From Clostridiales bacterium (GTDB lineage Bacteria; Bacillota; Clostridia; Christensenellales; Pumilibacteraceae): 64,000 nucleotides of DNA. The notes under the pieces are model-generated. The model did no database searches. It was not told the DNA's origin and saw nothing but the letters and a program-made list of their open reading frames with translations. The position numbers and the translations under genes were made by a program. The stretch spans positions 62,001 to 126,000 of the forward strand of contig JAFLVG010000001.1 in assembly GCA_022508445.1 (NCBI GenBank), written 5' to 3'. This document shows, one piece after another, positions 19,773-28,165 of the stretch. Within the stretch, counting starts at the first letter, position 1; every line of letters begins with the position of its first letter.

Positions 19773-21944
19773 TCAGTCGTCTCCGAACAGCTTTGTCATT
19801 CCGGCCTTTGCCTCGTCTATAAATATTTTAAGCGCGGAGAACCTGTCCGCGATGTAGTTATTGTCGACCATGCGCTTTATGTTATACTCGTCACCGACAA
19901 GCACCGCCATTTTCTTTGCGCGCGTGATTGCGGTGTATAAGAGGTTTCGCGTCATCATGACGGGCGAGCCGCCCACTATCGGCATTACGACCGCGTCGAA
20001 TTCACAGCCCTGACTTTTATGCACTGTGACCGCATACGACAGAATGAGCTGACGCTTGTTTTCGCCTGCGTACGTAACGCGCCGCCCGTCCTCGAACTCG
20101 ACCTCTATCTCGCCCGTTTGAAATACGTGCGTGACAATGCCGATATCGCCGTTAAACACGCCTTGCCCTGTAAGCCCACCGCGATTCCACTCTATGTCGT
20201 AGTTATTGACGGTGTGCATCACGCGGTCGCCCTCGGCAAATGTGATATCGCCTACGGTGACAGACTTTCGGCTCTCTCCGTTAAGCGAGGCTTGCAGCCG
20301 CGAATTGAGGTTGTTGACGCCGCACTCCCCGTTTTTGAGTGCGGCAATAACTTGAATACGCGACGGATCGATGCCGCAAAACGAAGTAATCCTCGACGTT
20401 GCAAGCTCGACGGTCATGTCCGCTATTTCACGCGGCGTGCGCATGCGGAAAAAGAAAAAATCTCCGTCGCGCGATGTTAGGTCGGGCATACGCCCGCCGT
20501 TTATGTCGTGCGCGGCAACAGCGATAAGACTTGTCTGCGCCTGCCGATAGATAAACGACAGCCGAGTGACCGGAACGAGCTCGCTTTCGATAAGGTCGCG
20601 AAGAACATTTCCAGATCCCACCGACGGAAGCTGATCGGCGTCGCCCACGATAATCAGCTTTGTAGAGTCGCTCATCTTGTCCAGTAGCATTTTGAACAAG
20701 AAAATATCCACCATCGAAAACTCGTCGACAATGACCGCGCTCGTGGTGAATTTCGCACCCTCGTCAAGGGAGAGAACCGCCCTGTGAATTGTCGACGCCT
20801 CTCTGCCGCAGCCCTCTGTAATGCGCTTTGCGGCTCTGCCCGTCGGGGCGAGAAGAGTCGCCGTAAGCGACAGCGCGTCAAACACGAAGAGAATGCAGTT
20901 TATGATTGTCGTCTTGCCGGTACCGGGACCGCCGGTAATGACCGCCACGCCGCTCGTAACGGCATTGAAGACGGCCTGTTTTTGCGCCTCGTGAAGAACT
21001 ATGCCGTTGGACTTTTCGAATCTTTCTATGATCGACGAAATATCTGCGGCAAAAACGCTTGCACCGTCCACGCGCCGAACTGTCTTGACAGCCACGGCCT
21101 TTTCCGCTCTGTAATACGCTTCGCCCATGACCGCGCCGTCGAACGGAACGACTACTTTGCGCGCAATAAGAAGCGCGTCGAGTGCTTTATCGAGAATTTC
21201 TTCGTCGTAATCGCCGAGTAGTTTTTTGGCGTCGCCCGTAAGCCGCTCGCGCGTAAGGTAAGTGTTGCCCTCTTTCTCGCACGCCGTTTTGAGCGCGTGA
21301 AGAAGCCCCGCACGCATGCGGAATTCGCTCAATCGGTCGATGCCCATTGACTGCGCGATTTTGTCCGCAGTCAAGAATCCGATTCCGCCGACGTCTTCCA
21401 CGAGGATGTACGGATTGGTTTTGACCGTCGAAACGGTAGCCGCACCGTAAACGGAATAAAGCTTCATTGCGAGATTGACAGAAATTCCGTATCCCGCCAA
21501 AAACATAACCGCCTCGCGCTGACTGCGAAGCTCTTCCAAACCCTCCGCGATTTTTTTCGCCTTTGCGGCGGTGATCCCCTTTACTTCCGCAAGCCGAAGC
21601 GGCTCGTTTTCTATAATGTCAATCGTGTTCTTCCCGAACTTCTCTACAATGCGCGCCGCCGTTTTTTCGCGGATGCCTTCGATAAGTCCGGAGCCCAAAA
21701 ACCTTATGATGCCGTACACGGTATGCGGTTGAGTGACGGAAGCGCGCTCGGCCTTGAACTGCGTGCCGAAGCGCGGATGAATTACAAATTCACCTTCGAG
21801 CTCCAAAAAGTCACCCGGCGTAACGGGCGGAAGCGTTCCCGCGACCGTAACGGGCTCGCCGTCACTGTCGAGGGTGAGCACCGTCCAGCCGTTTTCGTCG
21901 TTACGAAACCTTATTTCTTCAACCGAGCCGACAAGCCGTTCCAA
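19773..21944 (-). CDS. recD2: RecD2-type 5'-3' DNA helicase
   Basis: SF1B helicase not tied to RecBC, acting in repair or replication-fork maintenance. The 723-residue protein has the N-terminal beta-barrel (MERLVGSVEEIRF), helix-hairpin-helix repeats (VKGITAAKAKKI, VGGIGFLTADKIA), Walker A GGPGTGKTT, Walker B-like VIVDEFSMVD and motif VI region VTVHKSQGCEFD. This matches full-length RecD2. The start is a TTG one base after the metK stop, so translation is probably coupled to metK. Confidence 0.95.
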   Translation of the reverse strand: MERLVGSVEEIRFRNDENGWTVLTLDSDGEPVTVAGTLPPVTPGDFLELEGEFVIHPRFGTQFKAERASVTQPHTVYGIIRFLGSGLIEGIREKTAARIVEKFGKNTIDIIENEPLRLAEVKGITAAKAKKIAEGLEELRSQREAVMFLAGYGISVNLAMKLYSVYGAATVSTVKTNPYILVEDVGGIGFLTADKIAQSMGIDRLSEFRMRAGLLHALKTACEKEGNTYLTRERLTGDAKKLLGDYDEEILDKALDALLIARKVVVPFDGAVMGEAYYRAEKAVAVKTVRRVDGASVFAADISSIIERFEKSNGIVLHEAQKQAVFNAVTSGVAVITGGPGTGKTTIINCILFVFDALSLTATLLAPTGRAAKRITEGCGREASTIHRAVLSLDEGAKFTTSAVIVDEFSMVDIFLFKMLLDKMSDSTKLIIVGDADQLPSVGSGNVLRDLIESELVPVTRLSFIYRQAQTSLIAVAAHDINGGRMPDLTSRDGDFFFFRMRTPREIADMTVELATSRITSFCGIDPSRIQVIAALKNGECGVNNLNSRLQASLNGESRKSVTVGDITFAEGDRVMHTVNNYDIEWNRGGLTGQGVFNGDIGIVTHVFQTGEIEVEFEDGRRVTYAGENKRQLILSYAVTVHKSQGCEFDAVVMPIVGGSPVMMTRNLLYTAITRAKKMAVLVGDEYNIKRMVDNNYIADRFSALKIFIDEAKAGMTKLFGDD

Positions 21945-21945
21945 A

Positions 21946-23118
21946 TCACATCACCGATTTAAGCGATTCTACCGCGTCGAGTTTTTCCCACGGCAAATCG
22001 GACTTGCCGAAATGTCCGTAGTTAGTCGTGCGCTTATAGATAGGCTTTTTAAGCCCGAGCTTGTCCGATATCGCAGCCGGGCGGAAATCGAACACGCGGT
22101 TAACCGCGTCGAGTATCTTTTTCTCGTCTGTTTTGGCCGTTCCGAACGTATCGATGTAAAGCGACACGGGACGCGCCTTGCCTATTGCATAACCCACCTG
22201 CAAAAGCGCGCGCTCGGCAAACCCTGCCGCAACGATATTTTTGCAGACGTACCGCGCGTAGTACGACGCCGAGCGGTCTACCTTTGACGCGTCTTTTCCC
22301 GAGAACGCGCCGCCGCCGTGCGGTATCGCGCCGCCGTAGGTATCGACAATTATCTTGCGCCCCGTCACGCCGGTATCGCCGGCAGGCCCGCCTACGACAA
22401 ACCGTCCCGTGGGATTTATCAAGATATCCGCTTTACCCAAAAGCTTTTTCGGAACAGTGGGCTTTATTACGCATTCTGTTATCGCCTCTTTCAAATCGCC
22501 GTCTTTCACGTCGGGCGCGTGCTGTGCGGAAACGACGACGGTGTTCACCCCTACCGGTACACCGTTGTCGTACACAAGCGACACCATGGCTTTGCCGTCG
22601 GGACGAAGGAATGGAAGCTCTCCGCTCTTCCGCGCTTCCGCAAGCCTACGCGTCAGCGCGTGCGCAAGCGTTATTGGCATTGGCATTAGTTCGTCGGTCT
22701 CCGAGCATGCATAGCCGAACATCATGCCCTGGTCGCCCGCGCCTACGCGGTCGTATTTGTCGAATGAGCGTCCAGTGCGGCTTTCGATAGCGCCGACAAC
22801 GCCTTGCGCAATGTCGGGCGATTGCTCGTTTATGCTGTTTAGCACCGCGCAGGTATACGCGTCAAAACCGAGCGCCGGATCGGTGTAGCCGACTTCGGCT
22901 ATCGTATCTCGCGCAATCTTTTGCACGTCGATAAAATCGGTTGCCGTATCGAACTCGCCGAGTACGACGGCAAGCCCTCTCGCGCAACACACCTCGCACG
23001 CAATGCGGCTGTTTTCGTCCTTTTCGAGCGCGGCGTCGAGAATGGCGTCCGCAATGTAATCGCAAACCTTATCGGGATGTCCTTCGGTAACGCTTTCGGA
23101 AGATATGATTCTTTCCAT
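21946..23118 (-). CDS. metK: S-adenosylmethionine synthetase
   Basis: Makes SAM from methionine and ATP. The 390-residue protein starts [17 protein letters not shown], the ATP/methionine-binding N-terminus of the family, and contains [12 protein letters not shown] and [20 protein letters not shown] at 23118 is chosen because it gives the standard N-terminus and has GGAG upstream; the frame stays open about 54 bases further. A promoter lies at 23152-23180. The leader is only about 30 nt, too short for a SAM riboswitch. Confidence 0.97.
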   Translation of the reverse strand: MERIISSESVTEGHPDKVCDYIADAILDAALEKDENSRIACEVCCARGLAVVLGEFDTATDFIDVQKIARDTIAEVGYTDPALGFDAYTCAVLNSINEQSPDIAQGVVGAIESRTGRSFDKYDRVGAGDQGMMFGYACSETDELMPMPITLAHALTRRLAEARKSGELPFLRPDGKAMVSLVYDNGVPVGVNTVVVSAQHAPDVKDGDLKEAITECVIKPTVPKKLLGKADILINPTGRFVVGGPAGDTGVTGRKIIVDTYGGAIPHGGGAFSGKDASKVDRSASYYARYVCKNIVAAGFAERALLQVGYAIGKARPVSLYIDTFGTAKTDEKKILDAVNRVFDFRPAAISDKLGLKKPIYKRTTNYGHFGKSDLPWEKLDAVESLKSVM

Positions 23119-23151
23119 ACATGCTCCGTAAATGTATAATATACATAAACC

Positions 23152-23180
23152 ATAATAAACGCTTTGCCCCATTTTGTCAA
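23152..23180 (-). promoter_or_regulatory. Promoter for metK
   Basis: TTGACA, 17 bp, TATTAT on the minus strand, 33 bp before the metK ATG. The short leader leaves no room for a SAM riboswitch. Confidence 0.7.
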
Positions 23181-23231
23181 GCGCAGGAAAACAAGTGCGT
23201 ATAAATCGCGGCGCAATTCATACGATAATTA

Positions 23232-23260
23232 TTGACAACACTATTTAATAGTGATATAAT
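23232..23260 (+). promoter_or_regulatory. Consensus promoter with a palindrome filling its spacer
   Basis: Perfect TTGACA and TATAAT boxes 17 bp apart. The spacer contains the dyad CACTAT-TTA-ATAGTG at 23239-23253, placed where a repressor would block RNA polymerase. It drives the coiled-coil membrane gene that starts at 23291 (GGAGG six bases before the ATG). Confidence 0.75.
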
Positions 23261-23290
23261 ATTAAAAATCACCACACTCGGAGGAAAAAT

Positions 23291-24184
23291 ATGAGTGCAT
23301 TGGACGAACTCTTTTACATTACATTGGGTTGGACATGGGTGCTTGAATATGCGTCGCTTATCATCATAATAGCGGCGGCATTGCTCTTGATCCTTCTCAT
23401 CACATTTATCATCGTCGCCGTTCGCCACAGCAAGAACAAAAAGAAGATTGCAAATCTCGAAGCACAGCTTGCAAGCGGGCAAAACGAGCAAGACTCGACA
23501 GACAGCGGCGAACTTCGCAACCAAATCAGGCAAGAATTGGAACCTATCATCAGAGAGCAGGTCGAACGCGAATATGCCATGAATCACCCTGTCGCAAGCG
23601 ATCAATCGAACGATCAATCGGCACAACAGATCGCACAGCTCAATCAGGTAATACGCGAAAAAGAAGCGCGTATCGACGAACTCGGTGCGGCGCTCAACAA
23701 TGCCAATAACGCGCATCACACCGACAACAACGAGCTTTACAGGACGATCAACGATCTCAACCGCTCCAACAAAGAACTTCAAAACGACATCAATATTCTC
23801 AAAGCGGAAAACGCTCAACTCAAATCCAACGCCACGCAAGCACAGCAAACGCAGCAGCGCGCAACCGCAACTGCGGCAACGCCCGAAAAGAAGACGACCG
23901 CCCGTGTAAAAAAACCCGATCCCATCGTGCAGATAGCAAATCTCGACGATGACGACGAGGAAGAATACGACAACGAGTTCGGTGACGAAACTTCGGCAGT
24001 CAAGGTAACGCTCAAATACGACCGCACCAAAATGAATTGGGTTATCTACCGTTCGGACACCACGCGCGCATACCGCCGCCTCGCCACCAAGCAAGAAGGC
24101 TTGTTGGTTGCAAAGGACCTTGCAAGACGTCTGCACGCACAGCTCGTCGTCCACAAGAAAGACGGCAAGTTCCAAAAGATTTAA
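23291..24184 (+). CDS. Membrane-anchored coiled-coil protein with DUF2188-like C-terminal domain
   Basis: The 297-residue protein has one membrane span at about 22-46, a long charged coiled-coil region rich in Gln/Asn (about 50-180), a Thr/Ala/Lys linker, an acidic patch (DDDDEEEYDNEFGDE, about 218-232) and a compact C-terminal domain of about 50 residues ending AQLVVHKKDGKFQKI. That last part matches the DUF2188 pattern, a small fold that reads like a sugar- or phosphate-free binding module of unknown role. A long open frame on the opposite strand is a shadow. It is monocistronic: own promoter, strong GGAGG site, own terminator. A structural cytoplasmic-membrane protein is possible; function unknown. 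Confidence 0.85.
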   Translation: MSALDELFYITLGWTWVLEYASLIIIIAAALLLILLITFIIVAVRHSKNKKKIANLEAQLASGQNEQDSTDSGELRNQIRQELEPIIREQVEREYAMNHPVASDQSNDQSAQQIAQLNQVIREKEARIDELGAALNNANNAHHTDNNELYRTINDLNRSNKELQNDINILKAENAQLKSNATQAQQTQQRATATAATPEKKTTARVKKPDPIVQIANLDDDDEEEYDNEFGDETSAVKVTLKYDRTKMNWVIYRSDTTRAYRRLATKQEGLLVAKDLARRLHAQLVVHKKDGKFQKI

Positions 24185-24198
24185 ATAAAAGCATAAAA

Positions 24199-24230
24199 AA
24201 CGAGCGCCGGAAATATCGACGCTCGTTTTT
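24199..24230. terminator. Bidirectional terminator between convergent genes
   Basis: Stem ACGAGCG/CGCTCGT (24200-24206 with 24220-24226) flanked by A and T runs, serving the plus-strand coiled-coil gene and minus-strand proS. Confidence 0.8.
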
Positions 24231-24243
24231 GTTTGTCATTAAA

Positions 24244-25689
24244 TCAGTACGCCCTTGCAAAGTATATTCTGTGCTTTGCCTTTTTTCCGCAGCACACGCA
24301 GGTATGCTCGTGCGCGTCCGATTGATCGGCGTTGAATACGCGCGACGACGCGGAGTACAGCTGTTTAATCTTGTCCTCGCATTCCCTATCGCCACACCAA
24401 TACGCGTCGCAGAAGTTGCCGCCGTCGAGCGCGGCTTGCATTTCGTCCAAAGTCTTTACGGGAACGATGTGTGATTTCGTAAAGGCTTCCGCCTTTTCAA
24501 ACATATTGGTTTTGATTTTCGCCAAAAGCTCGGTCACGCCGCCCACAATGCCGTCGAGCGGCATAGTGAATTTTTCCGCGGTGTCTCTTCTGCAAACGGT
24601 CATTACGCCGGACGCAATATCGCGCGCGCCAAGCTCCAATCTCACGGGAACGCCGCGAAGTTCCCAATGATTGAACTTGAAGCCGGGCGATTGATCGCGG
24701 TTATCCACAGTAACGCGAACGCCTGCGTTTTCGAGCGCTTTGGCTATTTGCTCCGCTCTTTCACCTACCTCGGGATTCTTTGCGGAGCCTATGGGAATTA
24801 TAACCGCCTGAACGGGCGCGACGGGCGGAGGCAAGCACAATCCGCGCTCGTCGCCGTGCGCCATGATTATCGCGCCGATAAGACGAGTGGAGATGCCCCA
24901 GCTCGCCTGATACGCGTACTTATGCGTTCCGTCCTTATCGAGGAATTTGATGTCGAACGCTTTTGCGAAATTCTCGCCGAGATAATGAGTAGTTCCCGAC
25001 TGCAAGCTCTTGCCGTCCTTCATCATGGCTTCCATGCCGTAGGTTGCAACCGCACCGGCGAACTTTTCCTTTTCGGACTTTTTGCCGGTAAGTACGGGAA
25101 GCGCCAAAACCTCGTTTGCAAGCTCTTTATAAACTTTGAGCATGGTAAGCGCGTCGGCGTTTGCCTCTTCGGCGGACGCAAACGCGGTATGTCCCTCCTG
25201 CCAAAGGAATTCGCTCGTGCGCAGGAAGGGGCGCGTGGTTTTTTCCCAGCGCACTACGTTCGCCCACTGATTGAGTTTGAGCGGCAGATCGCGGTACGAG
25301 CCTATCCACTTGGAGTACATATTGCCGATGACCGTTTCGGAGGTCGGGCGAAGCACCAGCTTTTCGGAAAGCTCGGTGTCGCCTACGTGCGTAACGGTCG
25401 CCACCTCGGGCGCAAAGCCCTCGACATGCTCCGCCTCGCGCATCAAAAACGACTGCGGTATGAGCATGGGGAAATACGCGTTCTTGACTCCTTGCGCCTT
25501 GAACCGTTTGTCCGCTTCGGCTTGAATAAGCTCCCATATGGCATAGCCGTACGGCCGAAATACCATTGTGCCTTTTACGGGACCGTAATCGCAAAGCTCC
25601 GACTTTAAGCACACATCGGTGTACCATTGCGTGTAGTCGGAGTTGATGTCGGCTATCTGATTGACGAATCTGTCGCTGTTATTTGCCAT
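24244..25689 (-). CDS. proS: Prolyl-tRNA synthetase, archaeal/eukaryotic type
   Basis: Class II synthetase of 481 residues lacking the insertion domain of the E. coli form; this is the short ProS type 3 found in many Firmicutes. Motif 2 appears around RWEKTTRPFLRTSEFLWQEG, preceded by RPTSE, and the C-terminus carries the zinc-type CVCCGKKAKHRIYFARAY typical of this branch. A promoter lies at 25719-25747 and GGAG precedes the ATG. No T-box leader is visible in the short upstream region. Confidence 0.96.
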   Translation of the reverse strand: MANNSDRFVNQIADINSDYTQWYTDVCLKSELCDYGPVKGTMVFRPYGYAIWELIQAEADKRFKAQGVKNAYFPMLIPQSFLMREAEHVEGFAPEVATVTHVGDTELSEKLVLRPTSETVIGNMYSKWIGSYRDLPLKLNQWANVVRWEKTTRPFLRTSEFLWQEGHTAFASAEEANADALTMLKVYKELANEVLALPVLTGKKSEKEKFAGAVATYGMEAMMKDGKSLQSGTTHYLGENFAKAFDIKFLDKDGTHKYAYQASWGISTRLIGAIIMAHGDERGLCLPPPVAPVQAVIIPIGSAKNPEVGERAEQIAKALENAGVRVTVDNRDQSPGFKFNHWELRGVPVRLELGARDIASGVMTVCRRDTAEKFTMPLDGIVGGVTELLAKIKTNMFEKAEAFTKSHIVPVKTLDEMQAALDGGNFCDAYWCGDRECEDKIKQLYSASSRVFNADQSDAHEHTCVCCGKKAKHRIYFARAY

Positions 25690-25718
25690 GATAATCTCCG
25701 TTTATCGGTTATACGGAA

Positions 25719-25747
25719 ATTTTATCACAAGACAAATTTATAGTCAA
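25719..25747 (-). promoter_or_regulatory. Promoter for proS
   Basis: TTGACT, 17 bp, TAAAAT on the minus strand, 30 bp before the proS ATG. Confidence 0.65.
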
Positions 25748-25779
25748 GTATAATGAGCCGACGCTCCGCACATTCATTG

Positions 25780-26037
25780 CTACAACAGCAATGCCGCCGC
25801 GACGACAACGCCCGCACCGGGCAGGCCGAATATACCGACAATGAGCGCGTTTAGCGCGTTGACGGGAAGCGTAATGACGTTGAACGCGGAAAGCCCGGCA
25901 ATGAGCGCACCGCCTGCGATTGTGTTTATAAGAATACGCATAACACCGCGCGTTTTGAGTCTTGTCACCCACACCACGATTGCGACGAGAAAGAGCGCCG
26001 CCACAAGTATTAACGCGTTTTCCCAAGTGAATATCAC
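25780..26037 (-). CDS. BofA-family (pro-sigma-K processing inhibitor-like) membrane protein
   Basis: The 85-residue protein has two or three hydrophobic segments and the BofA-type ending: INTIAGGALIAGLSAF, then VNALNALIVGIFGLPGAG, close to the family pattern of Asn-Pro-Ile-Thr-Ala-Leu-Val-Gly-(x)-Leu-Gly-(I/L)-Pro-Gly. In Bacillus BofA holds back SpoIVFB during sporulation; in Clostridia homologues are widespread and their role is less certain. The start is a GTG with no clear ribosome site and TATAAT only five bases upstream. Confidence 0.72.
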   Translation of the reverse strand: MIFTWENALILVAALFLVAIVVWVTRLKTRGVMRILINTIAGGALIAGLSAFNVITLPVNALNALIVGIFGLPGAGVVVAAALLL

Positions 26038-26085
26038 GCTATATTATATGCGCCGCCCGTCCGATTAAGGACAAGCATTCGCAAT

Positions 26086-26151
26086 TGTAATTTATGTTTT
26101 GACCATGCAAAATAAATTTGCCCTTGCAAGCAAGCAAATTTACTCCTCGAA
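26086..26151 (+). repeat. Structured intergenic repeat, partial copy D
   Basis: It holds the last module of the repeat: a TAATTTATGTT string, then an AT-rich hairpin with CTTGCAAG in its loop, ending ATTTACTCCTCGAA as in copy A. The match to copy A runs almost without change over about 35 bp. Its end overlaps the last codons and stop (26140) of the histidine kinase gene, so the repeat supplies the kinase C-terminus. Confidence 0.6.
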
Positions 26152-27420
26152 TCGATTCAGAACAATCTTGAACGTACTGCCCTCGCCGAGCTTGCTCTCG
26201 ACTGTTATCTCGCCGCCCATCATCTCTATAATCGATTTGCAGATAGTAAGCCCGAGACCGCTCGATCCGGACTCTCTTCCTCGCACCTTGTCACAGCGGT
26301 AGAAGCGCTCGAAGATATGCGCCTGATCTTCTTCTGAAATCCCTATGCCGTTGTCGCTGACGGTCAGCTCGGCATGACCTTCGGTCTGCGAGATGTTCAG
26401 CTTGATTATTCCCGATTGCGGCGGCGTGTACTTTATCGCGTTGTCGACGAGTGTACGCACAGCCTCGGTAAGAAGGTTTTTGTCGGCATTGAGCGTGACC
26501 GACGCGTCGCCCGAAAGCGAAATATCGTGCTTGGTATTGACCAATTTGTAGCCGTCCACGACGTCCGACACCGTCTCGTAAAGGTTAAACGTGCTGTTGT
26601 TGAGAGTGAATTTTCCAATCTTTGCAAGCCACAAAAGCTGATCGACAATGCGCTTCATATTTTCGCTCTCGCGCGCAATCGCCTCGACCGACTCGTCCAG
26701 AACCTTGGGATCGTCCTTGCCCCAACGCCGCAAAAGATTGCTGTATCCGGCTATGACCGACAGCGGCGTTTTGAGCTCGTGCGACGCGTCCGACACGAAA
26801 TTCTCCTGACGCTCGAACGCTTGCTGCAAACTGTCAAGCATGTAGTTTATCTGCTTCGTAAGCTCCATGAACTCGTCCTGCGAATCGACGGGATCGAGTC
26901 GCGCCGAAATGTTTTCGTCCGAAATCTCTTTTACGCGCTTTGTTATCTTGCGCACGGGATCTATCATGTATTGGCTCGAAAATCCGCCGAGAACTGCGCC
27001 GAGAACAATGAACACCGCGACAAGAACGGACGAGGTCACTACAAGCCTGTGCATATACGAAGCGGAAATGCCGTCGCCGCTGCCGACAAGGTTGGAAATG
27101 CTCGCAAGCACGAATGCGGCATAGCCGATAAGCATAAGCCCGAAAACGACGGTAAAGACGACCGTCGTTTTTGCGGTAATGCCAAGCTTCAATTTTTTGA
27201 ACAGTTTACGGAGTCCGAGAACTATGAGCGTAACGGGAAAAAACACGCAGGCGACGACCGTAAAGGCAATGTCGCGCGTGTTGCGCTTTTTACGCGGCGG
27301 CGGCGAATTCTCGCTCTTTATCTCCGCGATTGTCTGCTTGACGGCTTCCTTTTTCCCACCGTCAAACTCGACAGCTTGCCCGTCTTCCGCATTAACGATT
27401 TCGGTATTGTTGTCGCTCAT
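26140..27420 (-). CDS. Two-component sensor histidine kinase
   Basis: Membrane kinase of 426 residues. An N-terminal cytoplasmic part of about 65 residues is followed by a span (about 50-70), a second span (about 85-110) and a third (about 125-150), then HAMP (IDPVRKITKRVKEI), HisKA with the phosphoacceptor His in SHELKTPLSVIAGY, and HATPase_c with DNGIGISEED and GLGLTICKSIIEMMGG. There is no large extracellular sensor, so the signal is probably membrane-borne or intracellular. It overlaps its response regulator by ATGA. Its last residues (RFEE) come from repeat copy D. Confidence 0.93.
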   Translation of the reverse strand: MSDNNTEIVNAEDGQAVEFDGGKKEAVKQTIAEIKSENSPPPRKKRNTRDIAFTVVACVFFPVTLIVLGLRKLFKKLKLGITAKTTVVFTVVFGLMLIGYAAFVLASISNLVGSGDGISASYMHRLVVTSSVLVAVFIVLGAVLGGFSSQYMIDPVRKITKRVKEISDENISARLDPVDSQDEFMELTKQINYMLDSLQQAFERQENFVSDASHELKTPLSVIAGYSNLLRRWGKDDPKVLDESVEAIARESENMKRIVDQLLWLAKIGKFTLNNSTFNLYETVSDVVDGYKLVNTKHDISLSGDASVTLNADKNLLTEAVRTLVDNAIKYTPPQSGIIKLNISQTEGHAELTVSDNGIGISEEDQAHIFERFYRCDKVRGRESGSSGLGLTICKSIIEMMGGEITVESKLGEGSTFKIVLNRFEE

Positions 27421-28097
27421 CGTATAACATAACCCGCGCCGCGCACGGTCTCGATAAGCGTCACGCCGTAAACGTCGTCGATTTTCGAACGCAAGTACCT
27501 GACGTACACGTCTACGACATTTGTGCTGCCGTAAAAATCAAAACCCCAAACCGAATCGAGCAACCTTTCCCGACTGACGACTACGTTGCGGTTTTGCATC
27601 AAAAATTCGAGGAGATCGAATTCCTTTTTTGTCAAATCGATGGGATGTCCGTCAAATGTGGCAATGCGCGCGTCGGGATTGACGGACAATTTACCGCAAA
27701 CGAGAACGGGCGCTACCACCTCGCTCGAAGGCCGTTTTGTATGAAGGCGTATGCGCGCCAAAAGCTCCTCTATGGCAAACGGCTTGGTCATATAATCGTT
27801 AGCGCCGATATCTAGTCCCGTCACTTTGTCCACTACCTGATCTCTTGCGGTAAGAATAATGACGGGCGTCTGTTTGACCTGACGAAGACGTCTGAGTATT
27901 TCTATCCCGTTGAGCGACGGAAGCATTACGTCGAGAATAATCAAATCGAAATCATTTTTAAGCGCGGTTTCGAGCGCTTCTCTTCCGTCGGCGCAAATCG
28001 AACACGCGTAATTTTCGTGTTCGAGTTCGAGCTGCAAGAATCGCGATATCTGCGCCTCGTCCTCGACGATTAAAATACTCTTTTTTTCGGTAGTCAT
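27417..28097 (-). CDS. OmpR/PhoB-family response regulator
   Basis: 226 residues: an N-terminal receiver (IVEDEA, phosphoacceptor Asp in LIILDVMLPSLNG, LTARD, KPF) and a C-terminal winged helix with SVWGFDFYGSTNVVDVYVRYLRSKID. It partners the histidine kinase that overlaps its stop. ATG at 28097 is chosen because GGAG lies eight bases upstream; the frame is open to 28124. Its regulon cannot be read from the window. A nearby metal island and pyruvate kinase are simply neighbours. Confidence 0.95.
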   Translation of the reverse strand: MTTEKKSILIVEDEAQISRFLQLELEHENYACSICADGREALETALKNDFDLIILDVMLPSLNGIEILRRLRQVKQTPVIILTARDQVVDKVTGLDIGANDYMTKPFAIEELLARIRLHTKRPSSEVVAPVLVCGKLSVNPDARIATFDGHPIDLTKKEFDLLEFLMQNRNVVVSRERLLDSVWGFDFYGSTNVVDVYVRYLRSKIDDVYGVTLIETVRGAGYVIR

Positions 28098-28112
28098 TAT
28101 TAAGCTCCGCCT

Positions 28113-28143
28113 ATTATATCGCAAAGAAATCCGGCTTAATCAA
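28113..28143 (-). promoter_or_regulatory. Possible promoter for the two-component operon
   Basis: TTGATT and TATAAT on the minus strand with a long 19-bp spacer, 15 bp before the response-regulator ATG. Confidence 0.4.
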
Positions 28144-28165
28144 GTATCGGCAATTTCGGCCTATT

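Noticed and set aside
23119..23180. SAM riboswitch upstream of metK
   Set aside because: The promoter lies only about 30 bp from the ATG, leaving no room for it.
23177..24175. 332-codon open frame on the minus strand opposite the coiled-coil membrane gene
   Set aside because: The plus-strand gene has a consensus promoter, GGAGG site, membrane span and a family-like C-terminus. The minus frame has a low-complexity Cys/Phe-rich product and no ribosome site.
25709..26026. 105-codon open frame in another frame of the BofA-like gene
   Set aside because: The product is basic and without pattern, while the BofA-like frame has clear membrane segments and the family ending.
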